In this document: piece after piece, positions 24,793-37,125 of the stretch
How the letters are laid out: each line of letters begins with the position of its first letter
Numbering within the stretch: position 1 is the stretch's first letter
From: Phymorhynchus buccinoides
Lineage: Eukaryota > Mollusca > Gastropoda > Neogastropoda > Raphitomidae
Direction: 5' to 3'
Assembly: GCA_017654935.2 (NCBI GenBank)
Contig: CM065680.1
Location: 35,236,489-35,300,488 of the forward strand
Length of the DNA: 64,000 bases
The notes under the pieces: generated by a model
Databases searched by the model: none
Told to the model about the DNA's origin: nothing
What the model saw: only the letters and a program-made list of their open reading frames with translations
Program-made: the position numbers and the translations under genes

Positions 24793-26530
24793 GATAAATT
24801 CCTTTTTCTAACAGACTTATGATTGTGTTCGTTCTTGTAGGCCTATTTCTTTTGACTGTTTCAAAACTTCTTGTAGACGCTAAGAGCCTGCTTGTTGTGT
24901 GGCAATAAGCGAACATGCCAAGTGACACAAACTGCATCAGTCTCGCGCTGTGCGCGTGCAGAAGAACAGAGGGGAGAAAAACAAGCTGGCAAAGCAAACG
25001 ATGTTTCGCGAGTGGGTGGGTGGGTGGGTGGAAGATGAGGGTTCAGCTGTTGACGAATAGAAGGGTTAACCTGGCAAAAACCATATTTTCTTCGCTCCCT
25101 TTTACCTGTGTGGTGGTGCTATGCTTACCAGGCCCCTACCTGCTATCATCAGCCAGCCTGAAAACTAAGGGGGGTGCAGGAGGAGCTGGTTGTCAAGGCA
25201 ACGTGGATATCTAATTTTAGCCCCGATATTGGAGGGAGGAGGAGGGGTGTTGTGGAAATGAATACAATAGGGGGAAAACTAGGAAAGAGGGGTCACAAAA
25301 GAATTTCTTTTTAAACTGAGGGGGGCGGGGTGATGTTATGTATCATGCTTCCAGTAGGCCTAAATTAAGAGGAATAATAACGAATCTCTGATCATCACAC
25401 CACCACCAACAAGGGCAGTGTTGTCCGGAGGCCCAGACCATGGGATTTATTCCTAGTAACATCGAAATGTCCTATTCTGCCACACCCCACCCTCCTGTCA
25501 GGAGAAACATCCTATTGAAATTCGTCACTGGTGGACTTGTATCAATTTCAGCAAGAGCCAGACACTTTGTCCTCTTGACTTTCTTGTTTTAGGACAGTTT
25601 GTCCCATCACTTTTCCATGCCTCGTGCATCACTGCAACAGAGGCAAAAGCAGTTCATATTTGTTATGGCTGTGGTCCGTGTTTGGCCATAATACAGTCCC
25701 TTACTCAGTGTGCACGTTGATTACATTGTATAAGCTTGTTGTGTTCAAGAACATTTTTGTTGGTGTTTTGTTGTTGTTTGCTGTCCTATCTTCTGGGCCG
25801 TACAGTCGCATTGCTCCCACGCCGCTCATTAACTCCCAAGTCGCAGCCACACCTCATCACGTTCAGGTCGCAGAACTTATCCGAGACCAGCAGTCCAAGA
25901 GGAGCGAATCTATATTAGGCCGTCAGGAAGCAACCAACCAAGGAACAAGAACATGTGTATTTTGCAGTGTTTGTTTGTTGATAACGTTTGGTTAAACCAG
26001 ACAAATACAGCATCCGGACAAAGCTAACAAGCAAGTATAACCTGAATAATGTTTCACTATTTTGGAACCTGTATCAAATCTAGAACTTAGTCACGCAATC
26101 ATCTACTTAATTAACTGCCCACTCAATGCATTAATCCAAATGGTCCTTAATATAATAATATTCCACGTCAAGGCGAGACAAGCTTTTACAGAGTTTTGAC
26201 CAACACCGGTTCCATGATATCGATTTCGTATTGCAGTGAACTTTTGCAGAACAGGAACAGGATCATTGAAAAACGCGTGACTTATATATTATGTGCAAAA
26301 ATTGAAAGACAATGTATAGTTCCACAGGCGTTAGTTGTTGTATTACACCTGTAAGCATTGCGCAAAACTTAGAGCATCATGATGATTAAAACTGAATTAT
26401 TGAATGTTCGCCCATCATCGCCAAGTTCCTGAAACTACAAATAAAGCATATTAAGTGGCGCACATTTCAACAAATGATGAGGATTATTGTTCGTAAAGGA
26501 AGAAAAAAAGTAATTTTTAGTGTGGAAAAT
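24793..26530. other. Non-coding, no feature recognised
   Basis: Contains a GGGT run (25,013-25,030). The 123-codon frame at 25,624-25,995 has no recognisable domain. No exon could be supported. Confidence 0.4.
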
Positions 26531-26717
<187 letters not shown>

Positions 26718-26850
26718 TATATGCCTACAGGGGCAGGTCAAGTAGTGAAGGTCATGCATTTTCCCGTCTTTTTCTTTCTTTCCTTTTTAATTTCTTAGGG
26801 AAGGGCCGGGTTGGGGTCTGGAACCCCTATTACCCCCTATGATGCGCCTA

Positions 26851-26913
26851 CGCACACACACACGCACACGCACGCACGCACACGCACGCACGCACACGCA
26901 CACACGCACACGC

Positions 26914-26949
<36 letters not shown>

Positions 26950-26970
26950 GAACGCACGCACGCACACACA

Positions 26971-27060
<90 letters not shown>
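26851..27060. repeat. (CA)n/(CT)n compound microsatellite
   Basis: CA with CG steps to 26,970, then about 90 bases of pure CT. Confidence 0.95.
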
Positions 27061-27064
<4 letters not shown>

Positions 27065-27654
27065 CACACCAGGGACGTAGCAGTCTCGGAAAAAAGTGGT
27101 CCGGCCATAAATACATCATAGTCCATGACTTAACTCCCACCCACCCCACCCCACCCCCACCCCCCCCAACTGTACTAATGGCATTTCTACATTTGCAATA
27201 AACACATGTGGCCTATATCAGCCCGCGTTCTTGCAAAGTTTCTCAGGCACACACACACTTGCACATGCACACACACGTGTAGTCACCCACCTCAAGTTTT
27301 CGCTTTGTTTTTTTCTTCAAATTTTCGCATTGACCATTTTCACTGATAAGCTGCATTCTGCCATGTGCGGGAAAGGGATAGGGATAGGATCAGCCTAGGG
27401 TGAATTATTTTCATTAAACGGAAAGAAGCAGACTATGAGATTAAGGGTACTAAACGTTGGCGGAGGGGGCGGGGGTGACTAACGGTTGGGGGCACTTTCG
27501 AATGTAAAAGACGCATTGAAGGCCTCTCTTATCAAAAGCTAAAACAGTCATGGACTTCCCCCTAGCGCCCTCTTTTTATTTCTTTACTTTTTTTTAGGGG
27601 GGAGGGGGTACGGAACAGATATAAGCCCCGCCCCCCCCCTCCCCCAAAAATCCG

Positions 27655-27658
<4 letters not shown>
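27061..27658. other. Non-coding, low-complexity patches
   Basis: C-rich patches at 27,137-27,168 and 27,630-27,648 separated by unique sequence. No gene seen. Confidence 0.4.

Positions 27659-27716
<58 letters not shown>
27659..27716. repeat. (CA)n microsatellite
   Basis: Pure CA tract of about 58 bases. Confidence 0.95.
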
Positions 27717-27719
<3 letters not shown>

Positions 27720-27800
27720 GGGGTGTGGGCTATGCTCAAGGCAGTCAAAATGCTTCAGTGCTTTAATTCCATTTGTTAAAGAAGCATATTTGTTTTACTT

Positions 27801-27965
27801 ATAGTTATTATCAGTTATTGGGATTTGCGAGATGATATTGCTTTTATCCTATCTCTCGTGGCTTGTTGTTTATCACACGAGGTCGAAGTGTGATAAACAG
27901 CAAGCCACTTGAGATAGGATAAAAGCAATATCACACTCGCAAATCCTAATAACGGACATATACCG
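27801..27965. repeat. Long imperfect hairpin, ~78-bp arms
   Basis: The left arm 27,801-27,878 pairs with 27,888-27,965 around a nine-base loop. The arms contain GGATTTGCGAG, TTATCCTATCTC and TATCACAC and their complements. In the second unit the equivalent right arm is missing. It could be a MITE fused into the tandem unit. Confidence 0.8.
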
Positions 27966-28774
27966 ATATTTTACCTCTTTCAGGTGATAATCAAACATGC
28001 AACGAAGAAGCGAGACGGCCATGCATGCAGATCTAAAATAATACTAACCACTTCACCGTAGCAAGAAAATCCCACTCATCCACAAATAATATAGTTCTCC
28101 AAGTTAGAAAGTCGTGAGCTATTTTGATCTTGCTCATTGATACATTATGAAAGGAAACTGATTATTAATCGAAACATGAACCCACTGGAATTTGCTGTAT
28201 AAAAAAATAGCCTTTACAATGACATATTCGTTTTACACTGCAATCACAGGCCATATCTAATAGCAACGGTGTACACTAAGCCTATGGGTTATGGCCTATG
28301 GGTTAATATACGCAAATCATATGTCAAGACATTGTTTTATATCACACGCTTCCAGGCCTCTTTAGCGCTACTTGAAGATCGGTATATTATCAGTTATTGG
28401 GATTTGCGAGTGTGATATTGTTTTTATCCTATCTCAAGTGGCTTGCTGTTTATCACACGAGGTCCTAATAACGGATATATACCGATATTTTACCTCTTTC
28501 AGATGATAATCAAACACGCAACGAAGAAGCGAGACGGCCATGCATGCAGATCTAAAATAATACTAACCACTTCACCGTAGCAAGAAAATCCCACTCATCC
28601 ACAAATAATATAGTTCTCCAAGTTAGAAAGTCGTGAGCTATTTTGATCTTGCACATTGATACATTATGAAAGGAAACTGATTATTAATCGAAACATGAAC
28701 CTACTGGAATTTGCTGTATTAAAAAAATAGCCTTTACAACGACATATTCGTTTTACACTGCAATCACAGGCCAT

Positions 28775-29165
28775 AGTTATTGTCATTTCGCCAATGACGA
28801 ACTTTCAATGATGACGTAATTTCAGTGATTGCAAGTTCACTAAGATGACGTTTTTTGGTGTCCTGCTCAGAAGGCGCTATTTGCAGTGACACTAACTTGA
28901 GTATGTGGTTGTCAGCCGCTATTTTTATCATTTGCAATTTCACTAAAACTTACTCTTCACAATATTTTTTTCAATGTAAAATGTTCATCATAAACAACCT
29001 TTTGCATTATTTTTATCGGGTTAAGGCATAGGGTTAGGAGTATGTTTGGGCTTTTTGTTTTACTAATCATCACTTGATGCAAATAAAGAAAATATGGTTT
29101 GAGTACTGCAGATAGTCGCATGCGAGTGTACAAGCCGTGAGATATATAACTGTGACGTCAAGTTT
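28775..29165. other. 391-bp insertion in second repeat unit
   Basis: Absent from unit 1 at the homologous A/B junction. It begins AGTTATTGTCATTTCGCC and ends near GTGACGTCAAGTTT. No terminal inverted repeat or target duplication was seen, so its nature is unknown. Confidence 0.6.
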
Positions 29166-29404
29166 CTAATAGCAACGGTGTATTCTTACACCTTTTCTCA
29201 CGCGCGTTTACACTGAGCCTATGGGTAAATATATGCAAATAATATCTCTGGATATTGTTTTATATCTCACGGCTGGCAGGCCTCTTTGCACTACTTGTAC
29301 ATCGGTATATACTCTAATATCCTCACTCATCAAGCCAGCTGACCTAATGATCTTTCTACGTCATCACTGCTTCAGCGCAGAACTTTGCATATTTTACTGC
29401 CATA

Positions 29405-29948
29405 AGGGGGCGCCACACTGCATACGATTGAATCCAACTACGATCCAACTGTGCCATTTGTGAGGCATGATTCTCGTAAAACAGTACTAATGAAATCCTG
29501 CTAGTTTTGTTGAGTATATTTGCAATCCCCTGTACACGAATCTGATGAAATATCTATTTTTGTATCAGAGGGTTTATGATATTCGTGTATTGGGGTCTAG
29601 ATGAGTAGGGGAAGACGGGGTAAAAGGCCCATAGCGGGTAAGAAGCTCATGCCAATTATCTCATGAAATGAAGCAAATTTTAATAAAGCAAATTTCAGTC
29701 ACGTTTTGCCCATGAGACGAGTGTTAATGTTTAGCATTCGTCTCATGGGCAAATTTGACTAAAATTTGCTTCATTTCATGAGATAATTGGCATGGGCTTC
29801 TTACCCGCCTATGGGCTTTTTACCCCGTCTTCCCCTATAGTGAATACGAAAATAGTAGAATTTTTCTAAGACGGAAGTATTTTACGTCAATCATGCCTCA
29901 CAGACATCGTCACAGTTGTATAGAAATCGCACGTATGTAGTGTCCCCT
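29405..29948. mobile_element. MITE interrupted by a nested MITE
   Basis: The ends are inverted: AAGGGGGCGCCACACTGCATACG on the left and, in reverse, AAGGGGACACTACATACG on the right. Deeper inside, GAGGCATGATTCTCGTAAAA (about 29,461-29,480) pairs with TTTTACGTCAATCATGCCTC. It is homologous to the neighbouring element at 29,951-30,167 and has a second element (29,608-29,835) inserted in its middle. Target duplication uncertain. Confidence 0.65.
29608..29835. mobile_element. Nested TA-target hairpin MITE
   Basis: A 228-bp nearly full-length palindrome with ends GGGGAAGACGGGGTAAAA and its complement, flanked by TA (29,606-29,607 and 29,836-29,837). The arms share TGCCAATTATCTCATGAAAT and GCCCATGAGACGA. 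The related element at 29,951-30,167 preserves the uninterrupted site GAGTATG, which supports the TA duplication. Likely Tc1/mariner-mobilised. Confidence 0.8.
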
Positions 29949-29950
29949 TA

Positions 29951-30167
29951 AGGGCCTGCTACACTACATACGATTCGCTGTCAATGCAATACGATTGCGA
30001 CGATGTGAGTCACGATTCACGTGACATTCATGTATTGGGTCTATTTGAGTATGTAGAGCGGAAGTAGTAGAATTATTTTAAGACGGAAGTATTTCACGTG
30101 AATCATGACTCGCATCGTCACAATCGCATCGCATTGACAGCGAATCGCATGCAATGTAGCATGCCTT
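29951..30167. mobile_element. TTA-flanked MITE (Harbinger-like)
   Basis: 217 bp with inverted ends AGGGCCTGCTACACTAC and, in reverse, AAGGCATGCTACATTGC, flanked by TTA (29,948-29,950 and 30,168-30,170). Inner arms share ACGATTCGCTGTCAATGC. It abuts the right end of the neighbouring MITE. Confidence 0.7.
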
Positions 30168-30245
30168 TTATGTGCATACGTACGAACCGCAATGGTCCAG
30201 GCAGACCTTTTCCTCCTGCCATGTACGCGATAAGGGTGGGGGCGA

Positions 30246-30492
30246 TTAAACCCTTTCAACGCTAGCCATTCCTCAGCCAAAATTTACCATTAAACTTACC
30301 CGGGTAGAGAAAAGATTCCGTTTGCAATATTGGGGATTCCTCTGTGACATGCATAAAATAGGGCCTATCCTTACCTCCCAAAAATAAGAACATAAGGTCA
30401 CTGGATACCAGACCCTCATGTGATGCCTTTTGGTGACATGGGCGTTAAATCATTGTGGTGCCAAGAGGCGACAGTGGCGATGAAAGGGTTAA
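30246..30492 (+). mobile_element. TTAA-flanked MITE, copy 1 (piggyBac-like)
   Basis: About 239 bp between TTAA (30,246-30,249) and TTAA (30,489-30,492). The left end reads CCCTTTCAACGC and the right end ...GATGAAAGGG. Conserved internal blocks include CTCCCAAAAATAAGAA and GATGCCTTTTGGTGACATGG. TTAA targets and CCCTTT ends are hallmarks of piggyBac elements. Other copies are at 36.1, 48.4, 50.0 and 56.1 kb. Confidence 0.78.
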
Positions 30493-31059
<567 letters not shown>

Positions 31060-31068
31060 GAGGTCTGG

Positions 31069-31102
31069 CCACAGACGTAAAGGGAACTCTTTACGTCTGT
31101 GG
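31069..31102. promoter_or_regulatory. Perfect 14-bp hairpin upstream of the PDZ exon
   Basis: CCACAGACGTAAAG (31,069-31,082), a six-base loop, and its exact complement (31,089-31,102). It lies 313 bp before the ATG. The core ACGT could be a bZIP-like site, but function is unproven and it may be a repeat relic. Confidence 0.3.
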
Positions 31103-31414
31103 GTCTGGCTCATCCCTTTACTCCTGAGTTAGGCCTGCCTGGGGAGCAAGGAAAATACGAAGGCGCATCATCCCCTACTCTCCTTCCCTTCACTGACACA
31201 CAGAACGGTAGCCAAGAGCAGGCGTGCTAGCCTACTAGGCTGGTGGTGCCAGCAAGCGAGTAGGGAGTGGGAGGAGTAAAAAGAGAGATTCCAGCAACAT
31301 AACATAGGCTAACAGTCGTAGGCCTCGTTTCTTTAGCTTCTGTGCATCGTTCACTGCCTGTTGCAGGGTCCGAACTCGGGGCAACGGGGGCCGAGCGGGG
31401 CCAAGAACAAAACC

Positions 31415-31513
31415 ATGGAGACGATATGGCTTCAGCGTTCCAACATCGACATACCCTGGGGATTTCGATTGCAGGGTGGTCGGGACTATGGTGTACCCCT
31501 CTCCGTGCAAAGG
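31415..31513 (+). CDS. First coding exon of a PDZ-domain protein (ALP/Enigma/Zasp- or synaptopodin-2-like)
   Basis: The exon encodes 33 residues from ATG (context AAAACCATGG) to AGG, followed directly by a consensus GTAAGT donor at 31,514. Residues 14-22 are PWGFRLQGG, the carboxylate-binding loop plus beta-B strand that starts the N-terminal PDZ domain of ALP/Enigma family proteins (PDLIM, LDB3/ZASP, insect Zasp) and of synaptopodin-2. Residues 27-33 (VPLSVQR) match the next strand. In those families an intron commonly falls just after this strand, in the same phase 0. These proteins link alpha-actinin and actin at muscle Z-discs or stress fibres. A pyrimidine-rich stretch and AG at 31,365-31,366 may be an acceptor, so this may be the second exon with 52 bases of 5' leader. 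No later exon was recognised in the window; intron 1 may be very long. Which subfamily is uncertain. Confidence 0.82.
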
Positions 31514-31629
31514 GTAAGTACTGTGCTGGAGACGACTCCCGTTTTGGGCTTGCTTGTTTGGTTGTATGGTGTGTGTGTGGGGGGTGAAATTCAACACGGG
31601 TACGTGCTCGTTAAATGACCTACATTATT

Positions 31630-31971
31630 TAGATCGTTGCCAGTTCCAAGGACCAGGCGTTCAAGACTGCACTTGGTCATCTCCAAACATGGACACTCTT
31701 CTTCTTCTTCTTCTCTTTGGGGCCCACGATCATCAAATTGATCATATTGGCACCCAATTTTGAGTAAAGTTTATTTTTGTGTGTATTTGACGGTTTAAGG
31801 TTTTGGTTAGGGTTAGGGCTAGAGTCAGTTTAATTTCAGATTGAATGGTTAAAAGATACACATTCTAAAGTTTCGCTGAAAGCCGACATGTCACGCGAAT
31901 GGCGTCACTTTTCATATTTGGAGATGACCAAATGCAGCATTGAACGTCTTGTAGTGTTCCAAGGTGATCGC
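31630..31971. mobile_element. Inverted-repeat MITE in PDZ intron 1
   Basis: Arms of about 55 bp (31,632-31,687 and 31,917-31,969) share TTGGTCATCTCCAAA at their inner ends and GATC with a GTTCCAAG-type block at the outer ends. The interior carries a CTT run (31,696-31,714) and GGTTAGGGTTAGGG (31,804-31,817). It starts about 115 bp into the intron. The superfamily and target duplication are not clear. Confidence 0.65.
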
Positions 31972-32402
31972 TCAAAATATAATGGTATGGTTTTGGATCT
32001 TAATTGTGGGTTCATTTTCTTTTCCGCTTTTCCCCCATGTCTTTACACCAACTCCATCTTAATTTCTTACTGTCATAACGCTCCAACTCGCGTTGTACGT
32101 TTTAATCACTGCAGTGGATGGAACCAGCTTATCAGTGCCCTTGAGAAAAGTATCAGTCCACAAGGTCAATGCTTTGAGTTTAAAGAAAACATCATTTTGT
32201 TTTTATATTCAATTAAGATAGATGAATAAGAACAGAGAGGCACGCACGTTTGTAGGCCTTCAGACAATGTTACATACTGTACATGAAGACACACACACGC
32301 ACAAACCAACGCGAACATGCATAGGCCTACACTTACAAACAGGCTGAACTTACACTCACACTGATTGTGACCCTTAGATCAGTTGTTGCGATACATGTAT
32401 TA
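31972..32402. other. Intron-like, no feature recognised
   Basis: Includes most of a 113-codon frame (31,888-32,229) that overlaps a MITE arm and has no recognisable domain. Confidence 0.4.
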
Positions 32403-32571
32403 CAATGGAACCTCCCTTATAAGACCTTCAAAAAAAATCCAAAATGAGGTGAGGGGTCTTAAAGGGAGGTAGTTTTAATACTTACAAAGAATGGCAATGT
32501 CTCAGAGAAGTAGGTCTTATGTGGGATGGAGTCTTATAATGGGAAGTCTTATAATAGGGGAGGTTCCACTG
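32403..32571. mobile_element. TA-flanked MITE, CAGTGGAACC ends (pogo/Tigger-like)
   Basis: 169 bp. The left end is CAATGGAACCTCCCTTATAA and the right end, in reverse, CAGTGGAACCTCCCCTATTA. TA lies on each side (32,401-32,402, 32,572-32,573). CAGTNGAACC ends with TA targets are typical of pogo/Tigger-class mariner relatives. Internal GGTCTTAT-type motifs repeat. Confidence 0.75.
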
Positions 32572-32593
32572 TATAATTCATTTTCCAGGTCTA

Positions 32594-32657
32594 TGCATGT
32601 TGTGCGAAGGATTTCTTCCGTAACATGCATGTTGTGCGAAGGATTTCTTCCGTAACA
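32594..32657. repeat. 32-bp tandem duplication
   Basis: Two identical 32-bp units starting TGCATGTTGTGCGAAGG at 32,594 and 32,626. Identity indicates a recent event. Confidence 0.9.
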
Positions 32658-33135
32658 GATCTCTTGATAAGGAATTTTATTTCGGAAAGGAGGAGGCGTC
32701 TGAAGTATGCGAGCCATTTCATGGTTGTTGCTGAATATAAACCTGCCAGTGCTATTTCTGAGCCTCTCTACCCGTCTGATGTTGAGGGAGCTTGCTAGTT
32801 ATCGTGTCTGGGTTCTTTACTTTCTGACAGGCAACACACAGCCTCTGTTTTAATAGGAACACTCAGCACTCCCACCCATTCCACTCCACATTCAACTCTG
32901 ACGGACACAGTAGAGGGAATGGATAAAAAGAATAGAACATTCCACAAGAAATATTTCTACTATATATTATTATGCAAGTTCTAAAATTTTATTATTGAAA
33001 TCGTAGCCTCTTTGCAGATTATACAAAGCATGATTGATTATTGAGATTTTAAAAAAATCCGGTCTTTGGGTACCAAAAGATTATTATTAGTAAAGTATGA
33101 CATATTCAAAAATAGTTTAATATTCTATTATTCTG
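32658..33135. other. Intron-like, no feature recognised
   Basis: Unique-looking AT-rich sequence. Confidence 0.4.
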
Positions 33136-33290
33136 ATCGCTTCTCGGCCTTTTGGCTAAGACAGTGATTCAGGAATATAAATTTTTGTTTATACCATGGT
33201 TGGTTTGTTCAGCCCGTCGTACATGGCGAAAGCCCATACGCGACGTTAAACTGAACTTCCATCCAGTATCACATAAGGAGTTGTTTTGGG
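33136..33290 (+). pseudogene. U2 snRNA 5'-end fragment, possible snRNA-headed SINE
   Basis: Bases 33,136-33,161 match the first 26 nucleotides of U2 snRNA (starting ATCGCTTCTCGGCCTTTTGG). The match then stops before the branch-point-recognition region, so it cannot be a working U2. It is followed by unrelated sequence that contains CATACGCGACGTTAAACTG, similar in style to LINE-derived 3' tails. This layout fits either a truncated, template-switched retropseudogene or a SINE with a U2 head, a class known in other animals. Boundaries on the right are a guess. Confidence 0.6.
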
Positions 33291-33567
33291 GTTTTATTTA
33301 ATGAAGCTATTCTGTTATGGCTTTCTGGCGCAATAACTGTTTTAGTAGTGCAAAGGCTGAGGTAGACATTTCACTCATGATTAGTTTAGTTTCGTGGATC
33401 CCCCATGGCTCGGTGGGTGAGGTGAAAATACACAAAATCATCAATAAAAAGCCAGCAACAATCGGCAAGTTTATGAATATCGAAAGCAACCTTCCAAAGT
33501 AAGATTCCTACATTTCTGCTGAATTTCATAAACATTTGCCCATTAGTTATTGATATATTTGCATTAC

Positions 33568-33613
33568 AGACAGACAGACAGACAGACAGACACACACACA
33601 CACACACACACAC

Positions 33614-33687
<74 letters not shown>

Positions 33688-33705
33688 CACGCACGCACGC
33701 GCACG

Positions 33706-33785
<80 letters not shown>

Positions 33786-33805
33786 TATACACACACGTAC
33801 ACACA
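33568..33805. repeat. (CAGA)n/(CA)n microsatellite
   Basis: CAGA units followed by more than 200 bases of CA and CG alternation. The adjoining frames encode repeat peptides only. Confidence 0.95.
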
Positions 33806-33906
33806 CGGACCCGATCACTCATGAACTAATTTTTAAAAAAATTACAGCCATCATGACTTTATTTCTTTTTACTCCCTTATCCTTAATATTGTACATAATC
33901 ATCATC

Positions 33907-34101
<195 letters not shown>

Positions 34102-34421
34102 AGGGCTCCCAGGGACCCCCAATTTGGGGTCCATGAAGTACTGTAAGAAAAAAGGACCCTCTATGAGAATGACTGTGTAGGGGTCCCAGGGATGCACTAT
34201 AAAAATGGGCAAAAATAGCAAATCATGGACTTGGTATTCCAAGTTCTGACCTCCAATCAAGGACCTTTCGCCATCCATTATTTCCACCACTTCTAGGCCT
34301 ACTTGACGGTTGCACGACCTTGACACACTAACAAGGGTCAGCCAATAACTAGCCGCGATTTCGGGTCCACCCTTTCCGCGTGGGAGAGACAACGCCCACC
34401 TAGGACAAGCTAGCGTTGTCT

Positions 34422-34500
34422 AAAGGGCCAGCCACACGTCCACTAAAATCGTACGGCTGTACGATACGATTCGATCACGTGGCCTCCAAGAACAAAATGT
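34422..34500 (+). mobile_element. TAA-end MITE fragment (AGGGCCAGCCACACG family)
   Basis: Starts TAAAGGGCCAGCCACACG and matches the minus-strand copy at 17,377-17,459 for about 75 bp through GATACGATTCGATCACGTGG. The far end is not preserved here. Confidence 0.6.
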
Positions 34501-34689
34501 GATTCGCGCTTCGAGATCACGGGGTCACTTTTCTCTCTCTTCATTCTTGCATGCTATTGTTTAGTTCCACTATAATTGTAGGCAGTGATGAAGTTTTGTT
34601 TAGTTCTGTTTGAAGTAGGCTAGACTTAAAGGATAGCCTTCTGAACAGAGTTTTGTTCTTGCCAAATGAGAAATGTAAAAGATTGACAG

Positions 34690-34735
34690 TGTGTGTGTGT
34701 GTGGGGTGGTGGTGGTGGTGGTGGTGCGTGCGTGC

Positions 34736-34786
<51 letters not shown>

Positions 34787-34809
34787 GTGGTGGTGTTTGT
34801 GTGTGTGTG

Positions 34810-34841
<32 letters not shown>

Positions 34842-34885
34842 CGTGTGCGTGCGTGTGCGTGCGTGTGCGTGCGCGTGTGTGTGCG
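34690..34885. repeat. (TG)n/(GGT)n microsatellite
   Basis: TG alternation with two GTGGTGGTG blocks and CG steps. Confidence 0.95.
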
Positions 34886-35206
34886 AACATGCGTGTAAAG
34901 AATGGATGCAACAACGTTGTGACTAATTACACGGACCACCATATTCACAGTCGAGTCTCAAACAAAATAATACTAGATTAACAATTATTTTGCCAAGTAC
35001 GTCAACCTCCAACTCCAAAACAGTAACCCAGTTTCTTCCGTTCGCCATCGTAACTCAGGGGCGGACCAGATGATTCGTAAGGGGGGCTTCCGCCGGGGGT
35101 TTAGGGAGCTGTGTAGATTTCCCAGCCAACAAGTCCTCCCACCAGGAGTTTCCACCACCGTCAGAACTTTTTTTTTTTGGGGGGTGACCATGTGTCAGGT
35201 GTGTCC

Positions 35207-35386
<180 letters not shown>

Positions 35387-35733
35387 ACCTACCTACCTGG
35401 CTACTTATCTACTGACTTATGTCCCTACCTCCCTACCTACAAAACACAAAACAGCATTCCATCATTTCACGACCTACCTTGCCCTCACTTACACCTATCG
35501 CGGTTCGCTGTACCTTCTACAAGGTACATGCAGGGTGGGGTGGGGGTGGTCCGGAAACTCCTTTCACTATCTACCTTGCCTTCTAACACTCAAACACACT
35601 ATTCGCAGGGCGCTACTTTGGCATTTTATTCATTATTCACCAAATCATCGAGTCATTTTCGTACTTTTCGCCCTTCTATGAGGTACATCTTGGGGTACAC
35701 AGGGGGTTCCTCCTTTTTTCTTCTTTTTTTTTG

Positions 35734-35735
<2 letters not shown>

Positions 35736-35767
<32 letters not shown>
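35736..35767. repeat. Poly-G run (32 bases)
   Basis: Uninterrupted G homopolymer inside the hAT-like element; the length is likely unstable or poorly assembled. Confidence 0.9.
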
Positions 35768-35768
<1 letters not shown>

Positions 35769-36094
35769 CCGGAAACCCTGGAACCCCCTTCACCCCCAGA
35801 TCCGCCCCCTGTAACTTCCAAACAACCAAATCTCCACTCTATCTCGCCAACCAGCAAGCATCCTCCAAGATTTCTTTGCTGCTTCCCTACCTTTCCATTA
35901 CTAGTACTAAACACTCAACAACAAACCCACCTTCATCTCTCTCTCTCGTTCAAGTAACAGTCAGTGGTGCAGTGTTGAGTGGGGGTGAGATAACTCCTCG
36001 GGGTCTGGCGCTCTTCCAGACAGATTGTAAACCTCTTGGTACCGAGCAGAGTCTCTGGCTAGATGGTTGTGAAGAAACATTTTAAGGATTTAAA

Positions 36095-36588
36095 TTAACC
36101 CTTCCACCGTCAATGTCGCATTTTTGCACCACAATGATTTAGCACCCATGTCATTAAAACTCTTCAAATCAGGGTCTATTATTCAATTATATTGTGTTCT
36201 TAAATTTGGGCAGTAAGGAGGGACCCTATTATAACTGTGTCACAGAGAAATCCCACAATGTTGCAGACAAAATCTTTTCTGTAGCCAAGTGCGAAGCGAA
36301 AATGGTGTTTTACGTCCTCTTGGTCTGAATCAGACACATATGGGACATTTGTAAATACAAATATGGTGGGAACAATACTGGAGGCAATGCCCGGAGGCAG
36401 TACGAAACCAGTAAAGTCCAGAATTTTTACATTAATACAGATAGCTGTAGCGGTGACCACGCCTTAGTTAAACCTCATCGGCTATGGCACCGCCACAAGT
36501 AAAGGTAGCCAAGTAAAGTAAGTAAAGGTAGACAAGTAAGTTTAACGGACATTTTTGGCTCAAAGATGGCTGGTGGTGAAAGGGTTAA
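36095..36588 (-). mobile_element. TTAA-flanked MITE, copy 2 (reverse, with insert)
   Basis: TTAA at 36,095-36,098 and 36,585-36,588. The ends are CCCTTCCACCGTCAATGTCG and ...GCTGGTGGTGAAAGGG, so it is reversed relative to the copy at 30.2 kb. It is twice the usual length because it contains a reverse copy (about 36,290-36,490) of the dispersed repeat seen at 16,840-17,035. Confidence 0.72.
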
Positions 36589-36798
36589 AGGAAATTATAT
36601 TTTTATATATATATTTTTTTTTATCAGTTTGCGTCGGAGTTTCAGTATTACACTGGGATTACTTTGTTTGCTCCGCATTCATTTGGCATTTTGTATAATA
36701 TTAAAAAATGGCTATTGCATTAAATATTTTTGTTCTGAAACAGTCAAACGAAAATTATACTGATTAATGTTTAATTAATAACCCTTGAGTTGTCTGAC

Positions 36799-37125
<327 letters not shown>

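Larger units (their letters stand above)
27801..29307. repeat. Tandem dimer of a ~580-bp repeat, second copy interrupted
   Basis: Unit 1 is block A (27,801-28,254) plus block B (28,257-28,380). Unit 2 is A' (28,381-28,774), an unrelated 391-bp segment, and B' (29,166-29,307). A and A' agree at almost every base over long stretches (for example ACGAAGAAGCGAGACGGCCA in both). A' lacks 61 bp that form most of one hairpin arm. B and B' share CTAATAGCAACGGTGTA and TTGTTTTATATC. Confidence 0.85.

Noticed and set aside
31804..31817. Interstitial telomere (TTAGGG)
   Set aside because: Only two imperfect units inside a MITE.
31888..32229. 113-codon frame in the PDZ intron
   Set aside because: It begins inside a MITE arm and has no recognisable domain or splice context.
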